DNA of 64,000 bases, from the NCBI RefSeq assembly GCF_041261445.1, contig NZ_JBGCCU010000013.1:234170-298169 (forward strand), in the 5' to 3' direction. The position numbers and the translations under genes are program-made. The notes under the pieces were generated by a model. It saw only the letters and a list, made by a program, of their open reading frames with translations, did not search any database and had not been told where the DNA came from. Positions 16,529-25,037 of this stretch are shown here, piece after piece (within the stretch, counting starts at the first letter, position 1; each line of letters opens with the position of its first letter). The stretch comes from Catenulispora sp. EB89. GTDB taxonomy: Bacteria > Actinomycetota > Actinomycetes > Streptomycetales > Catenulisporaceae.

Positions 16529-18090
16529 ACACCGACCAGGAATGGGCCCGCGAGCTGTTCGAGCGTTCGCGGCAGGGCGAGGAGCCGGCCTGGATCGCCG
16601 ACCACGCCGAGATGATGCGCACCGGACAGCGCCGGAACCGCGTCAGGGCCCTGGCGGCGTCCGGCAGCGTGCTCGCCACCGCCGCCGTGGTGGCCGCCGT
16701 CGGGATCGGCGTGGCCGGCGGCGTGGACCGCAAGGCGCCCGAGCCGGCTCCCGGCACCAGCGTCGCGCCCCCGACGAAGACCGTGGCCGCGAAGGCGGTC
16801 GCGGACCCTGCCAAGGTCCTCGACTACGCGGACTTCAGCGGCTTCTCCACCAAGGACGGCAAGGGCAACGCCGGCGGCTTCTTCAACAACTACTACATCG
16901 CGGTCTCGACCACGACGGCGCGCGACACCATGCGGCTGCTGAGCACGCTGGATCCCGCCCTCGGACACATCGCCAGGACGGCGCCGATCGGCGACCGCGT
17001 CCGGCTGGTGCCGGACACCGACCCGATGGCGCAGGACATGGCCAGCCTGAACGCCACCGTCCTGTGGACGGAGAGCGGGTTGCCGGCGTCGGCACTGCAG
17101 TCCGCCAAGGCGACGGCCCCGACCGGCACACTGCTCGTGTCGTATGTGGACGCCGCCGGCGAAAACCCGGTGGGCAAGGCGACCTGCATCACGGACGGCG
17201 ACACCAACACGGATCTGCTCCACCCCGTCAAGACCTCGGCCAACGGCTGGATGGACACGGCCCAGTGGGGCCCGTGCACGAAATCAACGCTGCCCGACGG
17301 ATCCACCCTGCTCAGTGCGACCAAGTCCTACGGCCCCTACGTCGTCACCGACGTCGCCCGCAGGTTCCCCGGCACCGGCGGCGAAGTGGTGCTGGAGTGG
17401 CACAACTACGCCGACATCCCGCAGGTGCCGACCGCCGGAGAGCCGATGGCGCCGCCCCAGCCCGATCCCCGGCGCCTCCTCTCAGGGAACCCGGTCGCCC
17501 CCGACAAGCTGGTGGCCGCGCTCTCCGACGCCGGCCTGACGCCGCCCCTGACACCGGAGCCGGTCACCGCCCCGTCGAACACCCCGCTCCAGCCGTTCAG
17601 CTTCGGCCCGGGCTGGAAGGCCGACCCGGCGGGATCCCACGGCTCGACCGCCGCGCTGACGGTGGAGAACGGCTGCGTCTACGAACAGCACACCGTGGCC
17701 ACCAAGCAGCCGATCGACAGCTTCACCGGAACCACACCCAGCGGCATCCAGGCCGACGCGACCGCCTCGGTGGACATCATGGCCGCCGGCTCAGGCCCGC
17801 ACTGGATGGACGACCTGCGCCAGCACGGCACCGGCGGCTGCGACACGGCCGCCTACCGCTTCAGCCTCGACACCATGTCGCCGGTGCCCGCCGGGACCGG
17901 CGACGACGCGTTCATCGAGAACTGGTACGGCCAGGACCGCGTGACGATCTTCATCCGGTTCGGCGACGACATCATGCGAGTGGACGTGTCTGCCTCGGCT
18001 CAGAACCAGCACGCCTTCACCCAGGCGGACAAGGCCTGGTTCGTGGACCTGGCCACCAAGATCGCCGCGCGGGTCGACGGCAAGAGCTGA
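16525..18090 (+). CDS. Single-pass membrane protein coupled to the ECF sigma factor (putative anti-sigma/sensor)
   Basis: A protein of 521 residues from ATG 16525, with AGGGG 5 nt before it and an ATGA overlap with the sigma gene. The first 45 residues are cytoplasmic, with WARELFERSRQGEEPAW and basic residues. One membrane helix follows (about 49-70, LAASGSVLATAAVVAAVGIG). The remaining 450 residues lie outside and contain few Cys. The size of the cytoplasmic part is small for a classical zinc anti-sigma domain, and no HxxxCxxC motif is present. An anti-sigma role is therefore inferred from coupling alone. Alternatively it is a cell-surface protein whose expression accompanies the sigma factor. 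A hairpin follows. Confidence 0.7.
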   Translation: MNTDQEWARELFERSRQGEEPAWIADHAEMMRTGQRRNRVRALAASGSVLATAAVVAAVGIGVAGGVDRKAPEPAPGTSVAPPTKTVAAKAVADPAKVLDYADFSGFSTKDGKGNAGGFFNNYYIAVSTTTARDTMRLLSTLDPALGHIARTAPIGDRVRLVPDTDPMAQDMASLNATVLWTESGLPASALQSAKATAPTGTLLVSYVDAAGENPVGKATCITDGDTNTDLLHPVKTSANGWMDTAQWGPCTKSTLPDGSTLLSATKSYGPYVVTDVARRFPGTGGEVVLEWHNYADIPQVPTAGEPMAPPQPDPRRLLSGNPVAPDKLVAALSDAGLTPPLTPEPVTAPSNTPLQPFSFGPGWKADPAGSHGSTAALTVENGCVYEQHTVATKQPIDSFTGTTPSGIQADATASVDIMAAGSGPHWMDDLRQHGTGGCDTAAYRFSLDTMSPVPAGTGDDAFIENWYGQDRVTIFIRFGDDIMRVDVSASAQNQHAFTQADKAWFVDLATKIAARVDGKS

Positions 18091-18134
18091 ACGCGCATGA
18101 TCACGACCGGATAGGGCGGCTGCGCGCAAAAAGC

Positions 18135-18168
18135 GGGCCCGGATCGTCAAGTCGGACGTTCCGGGCCC
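18135..18168. terminator. 9-bp GC hairpin after the sigma-factor operon
   Basis: GGGCCCGGA (18135-18143) pairs perfectly with TCCGGGCCC (18160-18168) around a 16-nt loop, 45 nt after the stop at 18090, and is preceded by an A-run. It probably ends the sigma/membrane-protein transcript. Confidence 0.6.
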
Positions 18169-18364
18169 TGCCATGCTCGGCAATGCCCCCGCTTTGCCCG
18201 CCGATCGCGACGCATTCACCGTTTTCGCCGCATTCGCCAGGGACTATCCCGGCGCCGCCCGGGAAGGCTCTGGGTGGCGAAGTCTCGGGCCAGGGGTTGT
18301 CGGCGGTCGGCGGTCGAATGGGAACCGTCATTTCTGCGGCGCGCGTGGAAGGCGGCGGTGGGGG

Positions 18365-18973
18365 ATGCCGGGTATGGACATGGGCTCGGGCACCGGTGGC
18401 GGGTCGGCGTTGCTGGCGCTGGCCGAGATCGCCCTGTTCTGGAGCGCGACGGTCGTGCACCTACTGCGCCTGCTGTCGCCGACGCGGCTGCCCGACGCGG
18501 ATCGGCCGACGGACGCCGGACACGCGGTGATGGGTGTCGGCATGACGCTCATGGTGTTCCCGGGGGTCTCGGTCGGGACGTTGCACGCCGCCGCCGCGGG
18601 CTACGCCGTCCTGGCCGTCGCCTACCTCGGCCGCACCACACTCACGCTTCGGCGGAGCGCCGCGCAGCACCGCTGCCAGAACGCGGCGATCGCCGCCGGT
18701 TTGGGCGCGATGGCCTACATGCTCGCCGACCCCACGCATCCGCCGGCGTGGGTCCCGCTCGGCGTCGCGGCGGTGCTCGCGGCGTGCGCGCTCGTGCACG
18801 GCCGACGGCTGATCGACGCGCGCCACCGGCACGGCGCCACCGTCGGTGCTGGCACCGGCACTGGCACCGGCACCACCGCCTGGGCCCCACAGATGCTGGT
18901 CACGGTGCCGCATCTCGGCGCGCTGCTGATGACCGTGGCGATGGCGGCGATGGTGGGCGTCGCAGGAAGCTGA
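18365..18973 (+). CDS. DUF5134-like polytopic membrane protein in the copper locus
   Basis: A protein of 202 residues from ATG 18365. The frame is open further upstream but the membrane protein starts here with the Met-rich MPGMDMGSGTGG. Six hydrophobic segments follow, near 14-34, 52-68, 71-87, 101-118, 124-140 and 178-198. The second segment begins HAVMGVGMTLMVFPG and contains conserved-looking Met and His residues. This resembles the DUF5134 family that is found beside copper genes. It faces a CopC-CopD/YcnI operon on the other strand, which supports a role in copper handling. The exact function is unknown. Confidence 0.7.
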   Translation: MPGMDMGSGTGGGSALLALAEIALFWSATVVHLLRLLSPTRLPDADRPTDAGHAVMGVGMTLMVFPGVSVGTLHAAAAGYAVLAVAYLGRTTLTLRRSAAQHRCQNAAIAAGLGAMAYMLADPTHPPAWVPLGVAAVLAACALVHGRRLIDARHRHGATVGAGTGTGTGTTAWAPQMLVTVPHLGALLMTVAMAAMVGVAGS

Positions 18974-18987
18974 CACCCGGCCACCGC

Positions 18988-19003
18988 CGCCGAGCACTCG
19001 GCG
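18988..19003. terminator. Short bidirectional hairpin between convergent copper genes
   Basis: CGCCGAG (18988-18994) pairs with CTCGGCG (18997-19003); the drawn loop is only 2 nt, so one closing pair must open. TTT follows on the plus strand. It lies between the DUF5134-like stop (18973) and the CopCD stop (19015). Confidence 0.45.
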
Positions 19004-19014
19004 TTTCAGCGATC

Positions 19015-20703
19015 TCAGCGGATGGTGACCGGAACCGTCACCGTCGTCTCGTCGATATCGCTGGTCCGCACCGTCACCGCCAACTGCCACTTCCCCGCCA
19101 GCGGAATCGTCGCGTTCCCGTAGTAGTGCGACGTCCCGCCGCCGCTCAGCCCCAACGGCAACGGCCCGAGCTGCCGCGCGGGCAGCGACATGGTCGCCGT
19201 CAGCTCCGGTACGACCTCCGGTTCCCCGGCCGGATTGACCACCTCGATGTGCACGAGATCGGTGCCCGCCTTCGCCGGCGAGACGAAAATCTGCACGCTG
19301 CCCTTGCCGTTGGTCCCGCCGGTGTCGAAGGCGACGGTCGTCGAGACCGGCGCCTCGAACGCGGTGCGGGCCGGCGGAGCGTTCACCAGCATCGCCGTGA
19401 TGCCCAGCACCCCGGCGGCGAGCACGACCTCCAGACCGGTCGAGCGACGCAGCTGGCGGATCGCCACCTCATCGGGACGCGCCGCGCCGGCCAGGTAGTG
19501 CGCGATCCACACCCGGGCCAGGTAGCCCAGGGCGATCAGCAATCCGACGCCAAGCAGCTTGATCAGCAGCAGCCTGCCGTAAACCGTGCCGGTCAGCGCT
19601 CCCAACGTCCCGACCTGGCGCCACGCCTGATACGTGCCGGTGGCGACCAGCACCCCGATGCAGCACAGCGCGATGGCCGAGAACCGCCGCACGGCCCCGG
19701 CCATCACGGCGACGTCGGGACCGCCCGAACCTCCCGGACGCAGCAGCGCGGTGACCACCACGACCAGACCACCGAGCCAGATCCCCATCGCCGTCACGTG
19801 CAGGATGTCGAGCGGCAGCGCCAGCGCGACCTGCGAGCCGACGCCGGCGTGATCCGCTGCGGCCCACGTCGCGGCCAGCCCGGCCGCCAAGGCCGCGCCG
19901 ACGGCGGCAGCCGCGATCCGCACCCTGACCGACGCCTGCTCGATCTTGGGCAGCAGCGTCGCCAAAGCGGTGCCGACCGCGCCGAGCAGCACCAGCCGGA
20001 CCGCCAGCGCCGTGCCGAGCCGGGTCCCGATGGTGGTCCGCAGCACGGCCGTGTCGAAGACCCGGCCCAGCCCGAACCCGCCGTCATAAGGACCCTGCAA
20101 CCCGAGCACGGCGACGGTGGCGACCACCAGGGCCGCCCAGCCCGCGCCGATCATGGTCTGGACCCGCCGCGAGCCGGCTCCCGCAGGCCAGCAGCAGAGC
20201 AGGAACCCGGTCGCCCCGACCACCAGCGCGAAGCCGCCGAAGGCGACGCCTCGGGCGATGCCGTACAGGACGCCGACCGTCCTGCTCCCGGCGGCGTTCA
20301 GCGTGTCCTGGGACACCGAGGTCGCCGAGGAGGCCCCGACGCTGAACGTGAACGCGCCGGACACCGGATGCGAGTCCGCCGAGATCACGTGCCAGGCCAC
20401 GGTGTAGGTGCCCCGGCCCAGGTTCGAGCTCAGCGCCACCTCGACGGTGTCCGACTGCCCCGCCGGATGCGTCGGGCTGCCCTCGTCCACGCGGGCCCCG
20501 GACGGCGAGAACACCCGCAGCGCCCCGAACTGCATCTGGACCGCCTCGTCGAAGCGCACCGAAACCGTGCCCGGCGCGGCGGCGACCACCTGTCCGTCCC
20601 CCGGAGACGTCGACACCACGGTGGCGTGCGCGGACGCGTTGGGCGCCACGGCGACGAGCACCGTGAGGACCAACGCGGCCACATACGCGAGACGACGCAT
20701 CAT
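19015..20703 (-). CDS. CopC-CopD fusion copper transport protein
   Basis: A protein of 562 residues. The signal peptide ends NASA, leaving His as the first mature residue (HATVVSTSPGDG). With Asp and His in ADSHPVSGAF this reproduces the CopC Cu(II) site (N-terminal His, Asp, His). The CopC domain spans about 26-125. A CopD membrane part with about eight helices follows (about 150-450). The last 95 residues form an extracellular beta domain similar to FixH/YtkA proteins, with SVQIFVSPAKAGTDLVHIEV. It binds copper outside and moves it inward, probably for cytochrome oxidase. Its start overlaps the YcnI stop (ATGA at 20703-20700). Confidence 0.9.
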   Translation of the reverse strand: MMRRLAYVAALVLTVLVAVAPNASAHATVVSTSPGDGQVVAAAPGTVSVRFDEAVQMQFGALRVFSPSGARVDEGSPTHPAGQSDTVEVALSSNLGRGTYTVAWHVISADSHPVSGAFTFSVGASSATSVSQDTLNAAGSRTVGVLYGIARGVAFGGFALVVGATGFLLCCWPAGAGSRRVQTMIGAGWAALVVATVAVLGLQGPYDGGFGLGRVFDTAVLRTTIGTRLGTALAVRLVLLGAVGTALATLLPKIEQASVRVRIAAAAVGAALAAGLAATWAAADHAGVGSQVALALPLDILHVTAMGIWLGGLVVVVTALLRPGGSGGPDVAVMAGAVRRFSAIALCCIGVLVATGTYQAWRQVGTLGALTGTVYGRLLLIKLLGVGLLIALGYLARVWIAHYLAGAARPDEVAIRQLRRSTGLEVVLAAGVLGITAMLVNAPPARTAFEAPVSTTVAFDTGGTNGKGSVQIFVSPAKAGTDLVHIEVVNPAGEPEVVPELTATMSLPARQLGPLPLGLSGGGTSHYYGNATIPLAGKWQLAVTVRTSDIDETTVTVPVTIR

Positions 20704-21464
20704 TCGGTCGTCCCGGCTCCCTTACGCCGAGCCGCGCTGATCCCGAACGCGCCCGCCCCCAGGCCCAGCACCCCGACCACGATGCCGGCGATGCCCAAGC
20801 CGCGGGCCGTGGAGTCGCTGGTCTTGGCGGCGGCGGTCGTGGTCGTGCCGGTCGAGGACGACGGCGCGGACACCGTGGCGCTCGCGGTCGTCTGCGAACT
20901 CGGCGAGGACGGCGCCGACGAGCCCCCGTCGGGCACGGCCGCGGTCAGGGTCAGCACCGGCGCCGGGTGGTCGGGCTCGGGCTGGCCGGGCTGCTGGACG
21001 TCGATCCAGCGGACGACGTCGCCGTTGGAGTAGGTCTGCAGGGCCTTGAACGTCAGGCTGTCCGCGTTGTCCGGCAGGCTGCCGAGCATCACCCGGAAGC
21101 CCTGGTACTGCCCCGGGGCGAGCTGGCCGCCGCTCCAGGTGATCCGCTGCACGACCTGGGTGACGGTGCCGTCGTCGGTCTTGATCGGGGTGGTCAGGGT
21201 GAGGTTGTCGACCTTGACGGTCCAGCCCGGCGTCGGCTCGGGCAGCACGCCGGTGATCGGCTTGTCGGTCGGGAAGTCGACCTCGACCTGCGTGGTGTTC
21301 GCCTGCGCCTCCTCGTTGGGGACGCGGAAGGTCAGCTCGACGTCGCTGCCGCCCTTGGGGGAGGTGTTGGGGCCGATGGTGACGTGCGCGGAGGCCGGGC
21401 CGGCGATCGCCAGCACGGTGAGGACGGCGCCGGCCAGCGCCGATCCGCGAAGGAGCTTGGACAT
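20700..21464 (-). CDS. YcnI-family copper-binding surface protein
   Basis: A protein of 254 residues. ATG 21464 follows GGAG by 8 nt. After a signal peptide ending GPASA the mature chain starts with His (HVTIGPNTSPKGG), the copper ligand in the YcnI/DUF1775 family. The conserved Trp near the domain end is present in VVRWIDVQQPGQPEPDHPAP. A Ser/Thr linker and one C-terminal membrane helix (about 222-243, ending AARRKGAGTTE) anchor it to the membrane. YcnI proteins deliver or hold Cu(II) for a CopD-type importer, here encoded by the next gene with a 4-nt overlap. Confidence 0.9.
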   Translation of the reverse strand: MSKLLRGSALAGAVLTVLAIAGPASAHVTIGPNTSPKGGSDVELTFRVPNEEAQANTTQVEVDFPTDKPITGVLPEPTPGWTVKVDNLTLTTPIKTDDGTVTQVVQRITWSGGQLAPGQYQGFRVMLGSLPDNADSLTFKALQTYSNGDVVRWIDVQQPGQPEPDHPAPVLTLTAAVPDGGSSAPSSPSSQTTASATVSAPSSSTGTTTTAAAKTSDSTARGLGIAGIVVGVLGLGAGAFGISAARRKGAGTTE

Positions 21465-21556
21465 GGTGAGGTCTCCAGGTGATGACGGGAAAGGAAGGTC
21501 AGAACGTCGGCGGGCCGTCGCGGCACGCCGATATCACCCGCTCGTGCGAGTGAGGG

Positions 21557-22288
21557 CTACTGACAGACCGCCGTCGGCGGGCCTCTCCTGATCACCGTGA
21601 ACTGCAACGCCCGCGCCACGGCCGGACGTCGGACGTCGAGGCCGACAGCCCGCATCGCTCGCGGCGCCGAGGGAACCGGCCGCGTCCCGAGCAGCCAGCA
21701 CGCCACCATCCGCCACGACGCGCCCACGACCGCACGGGCATCTTCGACGACCGCGAACAGCGCGGCCTCACCGCGACGGAGCCACCAGGCGGTGACCGCG
21801 GCGGCAAGGATGTGGGCGATCGTCATGCCGGAGGTCATGCCGGACGTCATCCCGGAAGTCATGCCGGGCATCGATCCGTGTGCCGATACGCGCGAAACCG
21901 CGTCAACCATTCCCGGCATATCACCCACGCCGGGCATCGATCCCGGCGCCGCCACCGACGTCACCGACGTCATCGCCGCCACCGACGCCGCGTGACCGGC
22001 CGAGTCCTGCACCGCCTGGAACAGCAGGTGCAGCCCGATCTGCGAGCCGCCGACCAGCAGCCCGATCGAGGCCAGCCCGCGCTCCCCGACCGCCGCGGCG
22101 ATCCGTGCGAAGCAGAACACCGCCACCGCGCCGAAAGCCTCGGCGGCGAACGGGATGCCCGTCGCCGACATCAACCGGTGTGCCGCCACCGCCAAAAAGG
22201 TGCAGACCGTCGCGAAAACGACGGCCCGCGCGTTCGGGGCGAGACTCCGGAGCTCCATGGCGCACACATCATCGCACCGGATCCCCAC
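21557..22288 (-). CDS. Membrane protein with Met-rich copper-binding-like loop
   Basis: Up to 243 residues. GTG 22288 has GGAGA at 6 nt; ATG 22258 is an alternative without such a site. Hydrophobic segments occur near 24-40, 48-65, 73-90 and 155-170. Between the last two lies an exposed loop rich in Met, Gly and Ser: SMPGVGDMPGM, then SAHGSMPGM and four repeats of TSGM. Methionine-rich GM/PGM motifs are typical of extracytoplasmic Cu(I) sites. Its position between YcnI/CopCD and CtaG supports a copper role. I do not recognise the family. At DNA level the loop is a short in-frame tandem repeat and may vary in length. Confidence 0.65.
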   Translation of the reverse strand: MGIRCDDVCAMELRSLAPNARAVVFATVCTFLAVAAHRLMSATGIPFAAEAFGAVAVFCFARIAAAVGERGLASIGLLVGGSQIGLHLLFQAVQDSAGHAASVAAMTSVTSVAAPGSMPGVGDMPGMVDAVSRVSAHGSMPGMTSGMTSGMTSGMTIAHILAAAVTAWWLRRGEAALFAVVEDARAVVGASWRMVACWLLGTRPVPSAPRAMRAVGLDVRRPAVARALQFTVIRRGPPTAVCQ

Positions 22289-22512
22289 ACCGTCTCCAGT
22301 GCCCCGCCGGGCGCCGGCCGAACCGGCGCGGCGAGGCGGAACAGTGCCCTTTTATGGCGTGCTTCTGTGACAACCGCCGCAGCCCTGGACAACACCGCCC
22401 GCAGAGATCGATCCGGGGTGTGGGACCATGGGGCCGAACCGGGCCGCCGACGACCGAACCGCCGCCACTCCCCGGTCACCGGCCAGTCACGAGGAGCACA
22501 AGGAGCACGCCC

Positions 22513-23472
22513 ATGGGCGACGGGATGAGCGGCCCCGGCTGGATGCCCGAGGCTCCGGTCACGCTGAGCAGACTGCTGGCGTGGCATCCGCAGCCGATCC
22601 CGGTGCTGCCCGCCGCGTGCCTGCTGCTGGGGTTGCTGTACGTGCTCGGGGTGTGGCGCCTGCACCGGCGCGGCGACCGCTGGCCGCCGGGCCGCACAGT
22701 GGCGTTCCTGCTCGGCATCGCCACCATCATCGAGGTGACGGCGACCGGCATCGGCGGCTACGGCATGCAGCTGATGAGCATCCACATGGTGCAGCACATG
22801 GTGCTGTCGATGGTGAGCCCGGTCCTGCTCCTGCTCGGAGCCCCGATCACGCTCGCCCTGCGCACCCTGCCCGCCGCCCCCCACGGCCGCCTCGGCGCCC
22901 GCGAGGTGCTGGTGCACGTCCTGCACTCGCGCGCGGCGAAGGTGATCACGGCACCGTGGTTCACGCTGCCGCTGTTCGTCGGAAGCCTCTACGGCCTCTA
23001 CTTCACATCGCTGTTCACGACGCTGATGAGCACCTGGTGGACCCACGACCTGATGCTGGTCCACTTCCTCGGCGTCGGACTGCTGTTCTTCTACCCGATC
23101 CTCGGCGTCGACCCCGGCCCGCGCCGGCCGAACCCGGTGCTGGGCATCCTGGAGCTGTTCGGCGGCATGCCGTTCCACGCGTTCTTCGGCATCGCGGTGA
23201 TGATGGAGAGCTCGCTGACCACGACGGTGTTCACCCACCACCCGGCCACCTGGTCCGGCACGCCGCTGTCCGACGAACACGCGGCGGGCGCGATCGCGTG
23301 GGCGTTCTCGGAGATCCCGAGCGTGCTGGTGCTGCTGGTGCTGTTCATGCAGTGGCGGCGGGCCGACACGCGGGCGGCGGTGCGGCAGGACCGGGCTGCG
23401 GACCGGGACAACGACGCCGAGCTGACCGCTTACAACCAGTATTTGGCGGGGCTGAATCAGGGCGGTTCCTGA
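22513..23472 (+). CDS. Caa3-type CtaG cytochrome c oxidase assembly protein
   Basis: A protein of 319 residues. ATG 22513 is 7 nt after AGGAG. About seven membrane helices are visible. Conserved blocks include QLMSIHMVQHMVLSMVSPVL, with two His residues, then HDLMLVHFLGVGLLFFYPIL and PFHAFFGIAVMMESS, typical of caa3_CtaG (PF09678). These proteins help insert copper into the CuB site of heme-copper oxidases. Together with CopCD and YcnI it makes a coherent copper-import and oxidase-assembly locus. It is divergent from the Met-rich membrane protein with about 225 bp between. A long hairpin follows the stop. Confidence 0.88.
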   Translation: MGDGMSGPGWMPEAPVTLSRLLAWHPQPIPVLPAACLLLGLLYVLGVWRLHRRGDRWPPGRTVAFLLGIATIIEVTATGIGGYGMQLMSIHMVQHMVLSMVSPVLLLLGAPITLALRTLPAAPHGRLGAREVLVHVLHSRAAKVITAPWFTLPLFVGSLYGLYFTSLFTTLMSTWWTHDLMLVHFLGVGLLFFYPILGVDPGPRRPNPVLGILELFGGMPFHAFFGIAVMMESSLTTTVFTHHPATWSGTPLSDEHAAGAIAWAFSEIPSVLVLLVLFMQWRRADTRAAVRQDRAADRDNDAELTAYNQYLAGLNQGGS

Positions 23473-23494
23473 GGGGCGCTTGCGCTGCTTGAGC

Positions 23495-23534
23495 GGTTGC
23501 GTCCCGCGAACTCACCAGCTCGCGGAACGCAACC
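23495..23534. terminator. Bidirectional hairpin nested in a longer inverted repeat
   Basis: GGTTGCGTCCCGCGA (23495-23509) pairs with 23520-23534 (one mismatch) around a 10-nt loop. An outer perfect 10-bp arm, CTTGAGCGGT (23488-23497), matches ACCGCTCAAG (23551-23560), which overlaps the lipase stop. It separates convergent ctaG-like and lipase genes; the two alternative pairings could serve opposite strands. Confidence 0.7.
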
Positions 23535-23555
23535 TCACCGACAGTCCGCCACCGC

Positions 23556-24890
23556 TCAAGAAGCCGGGACCGTCTGCTCCGGCGTCAACGAGTTCCCCGC
23601 GCCGATCCACCCGCAGTCCGAAGGCGCCGTCCGGCCCGCGAAGCGGTCGTCCAGCCACCCCAGCGCCAGCGGCGCCCACGGCACGGCCGTGCCGGTGTGG
23701 CTCAGCAGGTCGAACTGGTCGTACTTGATCGAGCCGTCGCCGGTCGCGCAGTACTGGCGCGCCAGCGCCCGCACGTCGCCGGCGACCATCACGCCGTCGC
23801 CGGTGCCGATGCCCTGCGGGTTCGAGAACGTGCCCTCCAGCACGCCGCCGTCGCCCTGCGCGATGTAGCCCGGGATGGTCGGGGTGCCGACGGAGCCGAG
23901 GTTGATCTTGTTCACCGCGGCCACGAACTCCGGCACCGAGTCCGGGTTCGCGTACTGCGGCTTGGCCATCTGCTGCCAGGTCAGCCCCGGGTAGCGTCCG
24001 AGCGCGTTCACGATCGAGCCCTGCTGCAGCTGGTTGTAGACCTGCATCCCGTACGGCGTCAGGTACTTGCTGAAGTCGATCCCGTACGAGCGCGCGACGC
24101 CGATGATCGCCATCGGGATGACGCCGGACCACACCAGCGAGCCCGCGACGTACTTCAGGTTGTGTGCCGGGTCGACCAGCAGGCCGCCCTCCGCGAACCC
24201 GACCAGGTTCTGGTTGACCTCGGGCGCGTAGGACGGAGCGAGCGCAGCGGCCCAGCCGGTCGCGATGGCGCCGCCGGAGTAGCCCTCCAGCCCGAACTTG
24301 GTGCTCCCGTTCATCCCGGTCCCGGCCGCGCTGCTCTCGGCCGCGCGGATCGAGTCCAGCGTCGTGGTGCCGTACTCCGGTCCGGCGGCGAAGTCGGCGG
24401 TCTGGCCCTCGGTGTCCGGGATGACGACGTTGTAGCCCTGGAGCACCAGCGGCGCGACGAACAGCGCCTCGGCGTTGGGGATGACCCCGCCGAGCGTCAG
24501 GTCGCCGGCGATGGCCCGCGACGGACTGTCCGCGGGGTTCAGCGAGTCGTAGAACGACTGGTACGACACGGCTTTGCCGCTGTCCCCGGTGATGCTCCGG
24601 ATCACCGACGTCACCCCGGCGCTCGGCCGGCCCTGCGCGTCGGTGGTGCGGAACAGGATCTGGATCGCGGTGACCGGCGTCGGGATGCCGACCACGTGGT
24701 ACTGCAACGTCCGCGTGTCCAGGACGGTGCCCGGAGCGTACGACGCCAACGGCGCCGAACCGCTGTAGCTGTAGAACGGGTCGGACGCGGCGGCCGAGGA
24801 CGCCGTGGCCGTGGCGGTACCGATCCCGGCCGCGGCGAGGGCCACCACGGCGGTGGCGGCGGCGAAACGCCTGACTGGTCTTCTGCGCAT
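23556..24890 (-). CDS. Secreted triacylglycerol lipase (LIP family)
   Basis: A protein of 444 residues; ATG 24890 is 4 nt after AAGGAG. A twin-Arg-like basic start, a hydrophobic core and a run of AAAS form the signal peptide. The alpha/beta-hydrolase nucleophile is in GLEGYSGGAIATGW, and the pattern VVIPDTEGQTADFAAGPEYG matches secretory lipases of the Candida LipA-like family widely found in actinobacteria. The C-terminus contains AQGDGGVLEGTF and the probable His in LLSHTGTAVPWAPLALGWL. The enzyme should hydrolyse lipid esters outside the cell. A palindromic operator lies upstream. Confidence 0.88.
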   Translation of the reverse strand: MRRRPVRRFAAATAVVALAAAGIGTATATASSAAASDPFYSYSGSAPLASYAPGTVLDTRTLQYHVVGIPTPVTAIQILFRTTDAQGRPSAGVTSVIRSITGDSGKAVSYQSFYDSLNPADSPSRAIAGDLTLGGVIPNAEALFVAPLVLQGYNVVIPDTEGQTADFAAGPEYGTTTLDSIRAAESSAAGTGMNGSTKFGLEGYSGGAIATGWAAALAPSYAPEVNQNLVGFAEGGLLVDPAHNLKYVAGSLVWSGVIPMAIIGVARSYGIDFSKYLTPYGMQVYNQLQQGSIVNALGRYPGLTWQQMAKPQYANPDSVPEFVAAVNKINLGSVGTPTIPGYIAQGDGGVLEGTFSNPQGIGTGDGVMVAGDVRALARQYCATGDGSIKYDQFDLLSHTGTAVPWAPLALGWLDDRFAGRTAPSDCGWIGAGNSLTPEQTVPAS

Positions 24891-24938
24891 GGCACTCCTT
24901 GGCGGGTGAAGTGGGTCACAGACCTGACTCGGAGTAAG

Positions 24939-24952
24939 TTACCAATCGGTAA
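24939..24952. promoter_or_regulatory. Palindrome TTACC-N4-GGTAA in the lipase promoter
   Basis: TTACCAATCGGTAA (24939-24952) is a 5-bp inverted repeat in a local AT-richer patch about 50 nt upstream of the lipase ATG. On the minus strand TGTACA, a 17-nt spacer and TAACTT could be -35 and -10, so the palindrome would overlap the -10. The shape suits a TetR-type repressor. Confidence 0.45.
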
Positions 24953-25037
24953 TACCGGTGTACAGACCTGGAAACAAGCAGTTCACCGCGCGATCGCCAA
25001 GCGACGGCGCCGCCACGCCGCAGCCGCCGCGACCGCC

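Noticed and set aside
18274..21033. 919-codon frame over the copper genes
   Set aside because: Antisense and out-of-frame to CopCD/YcnI; no recognisable domain.
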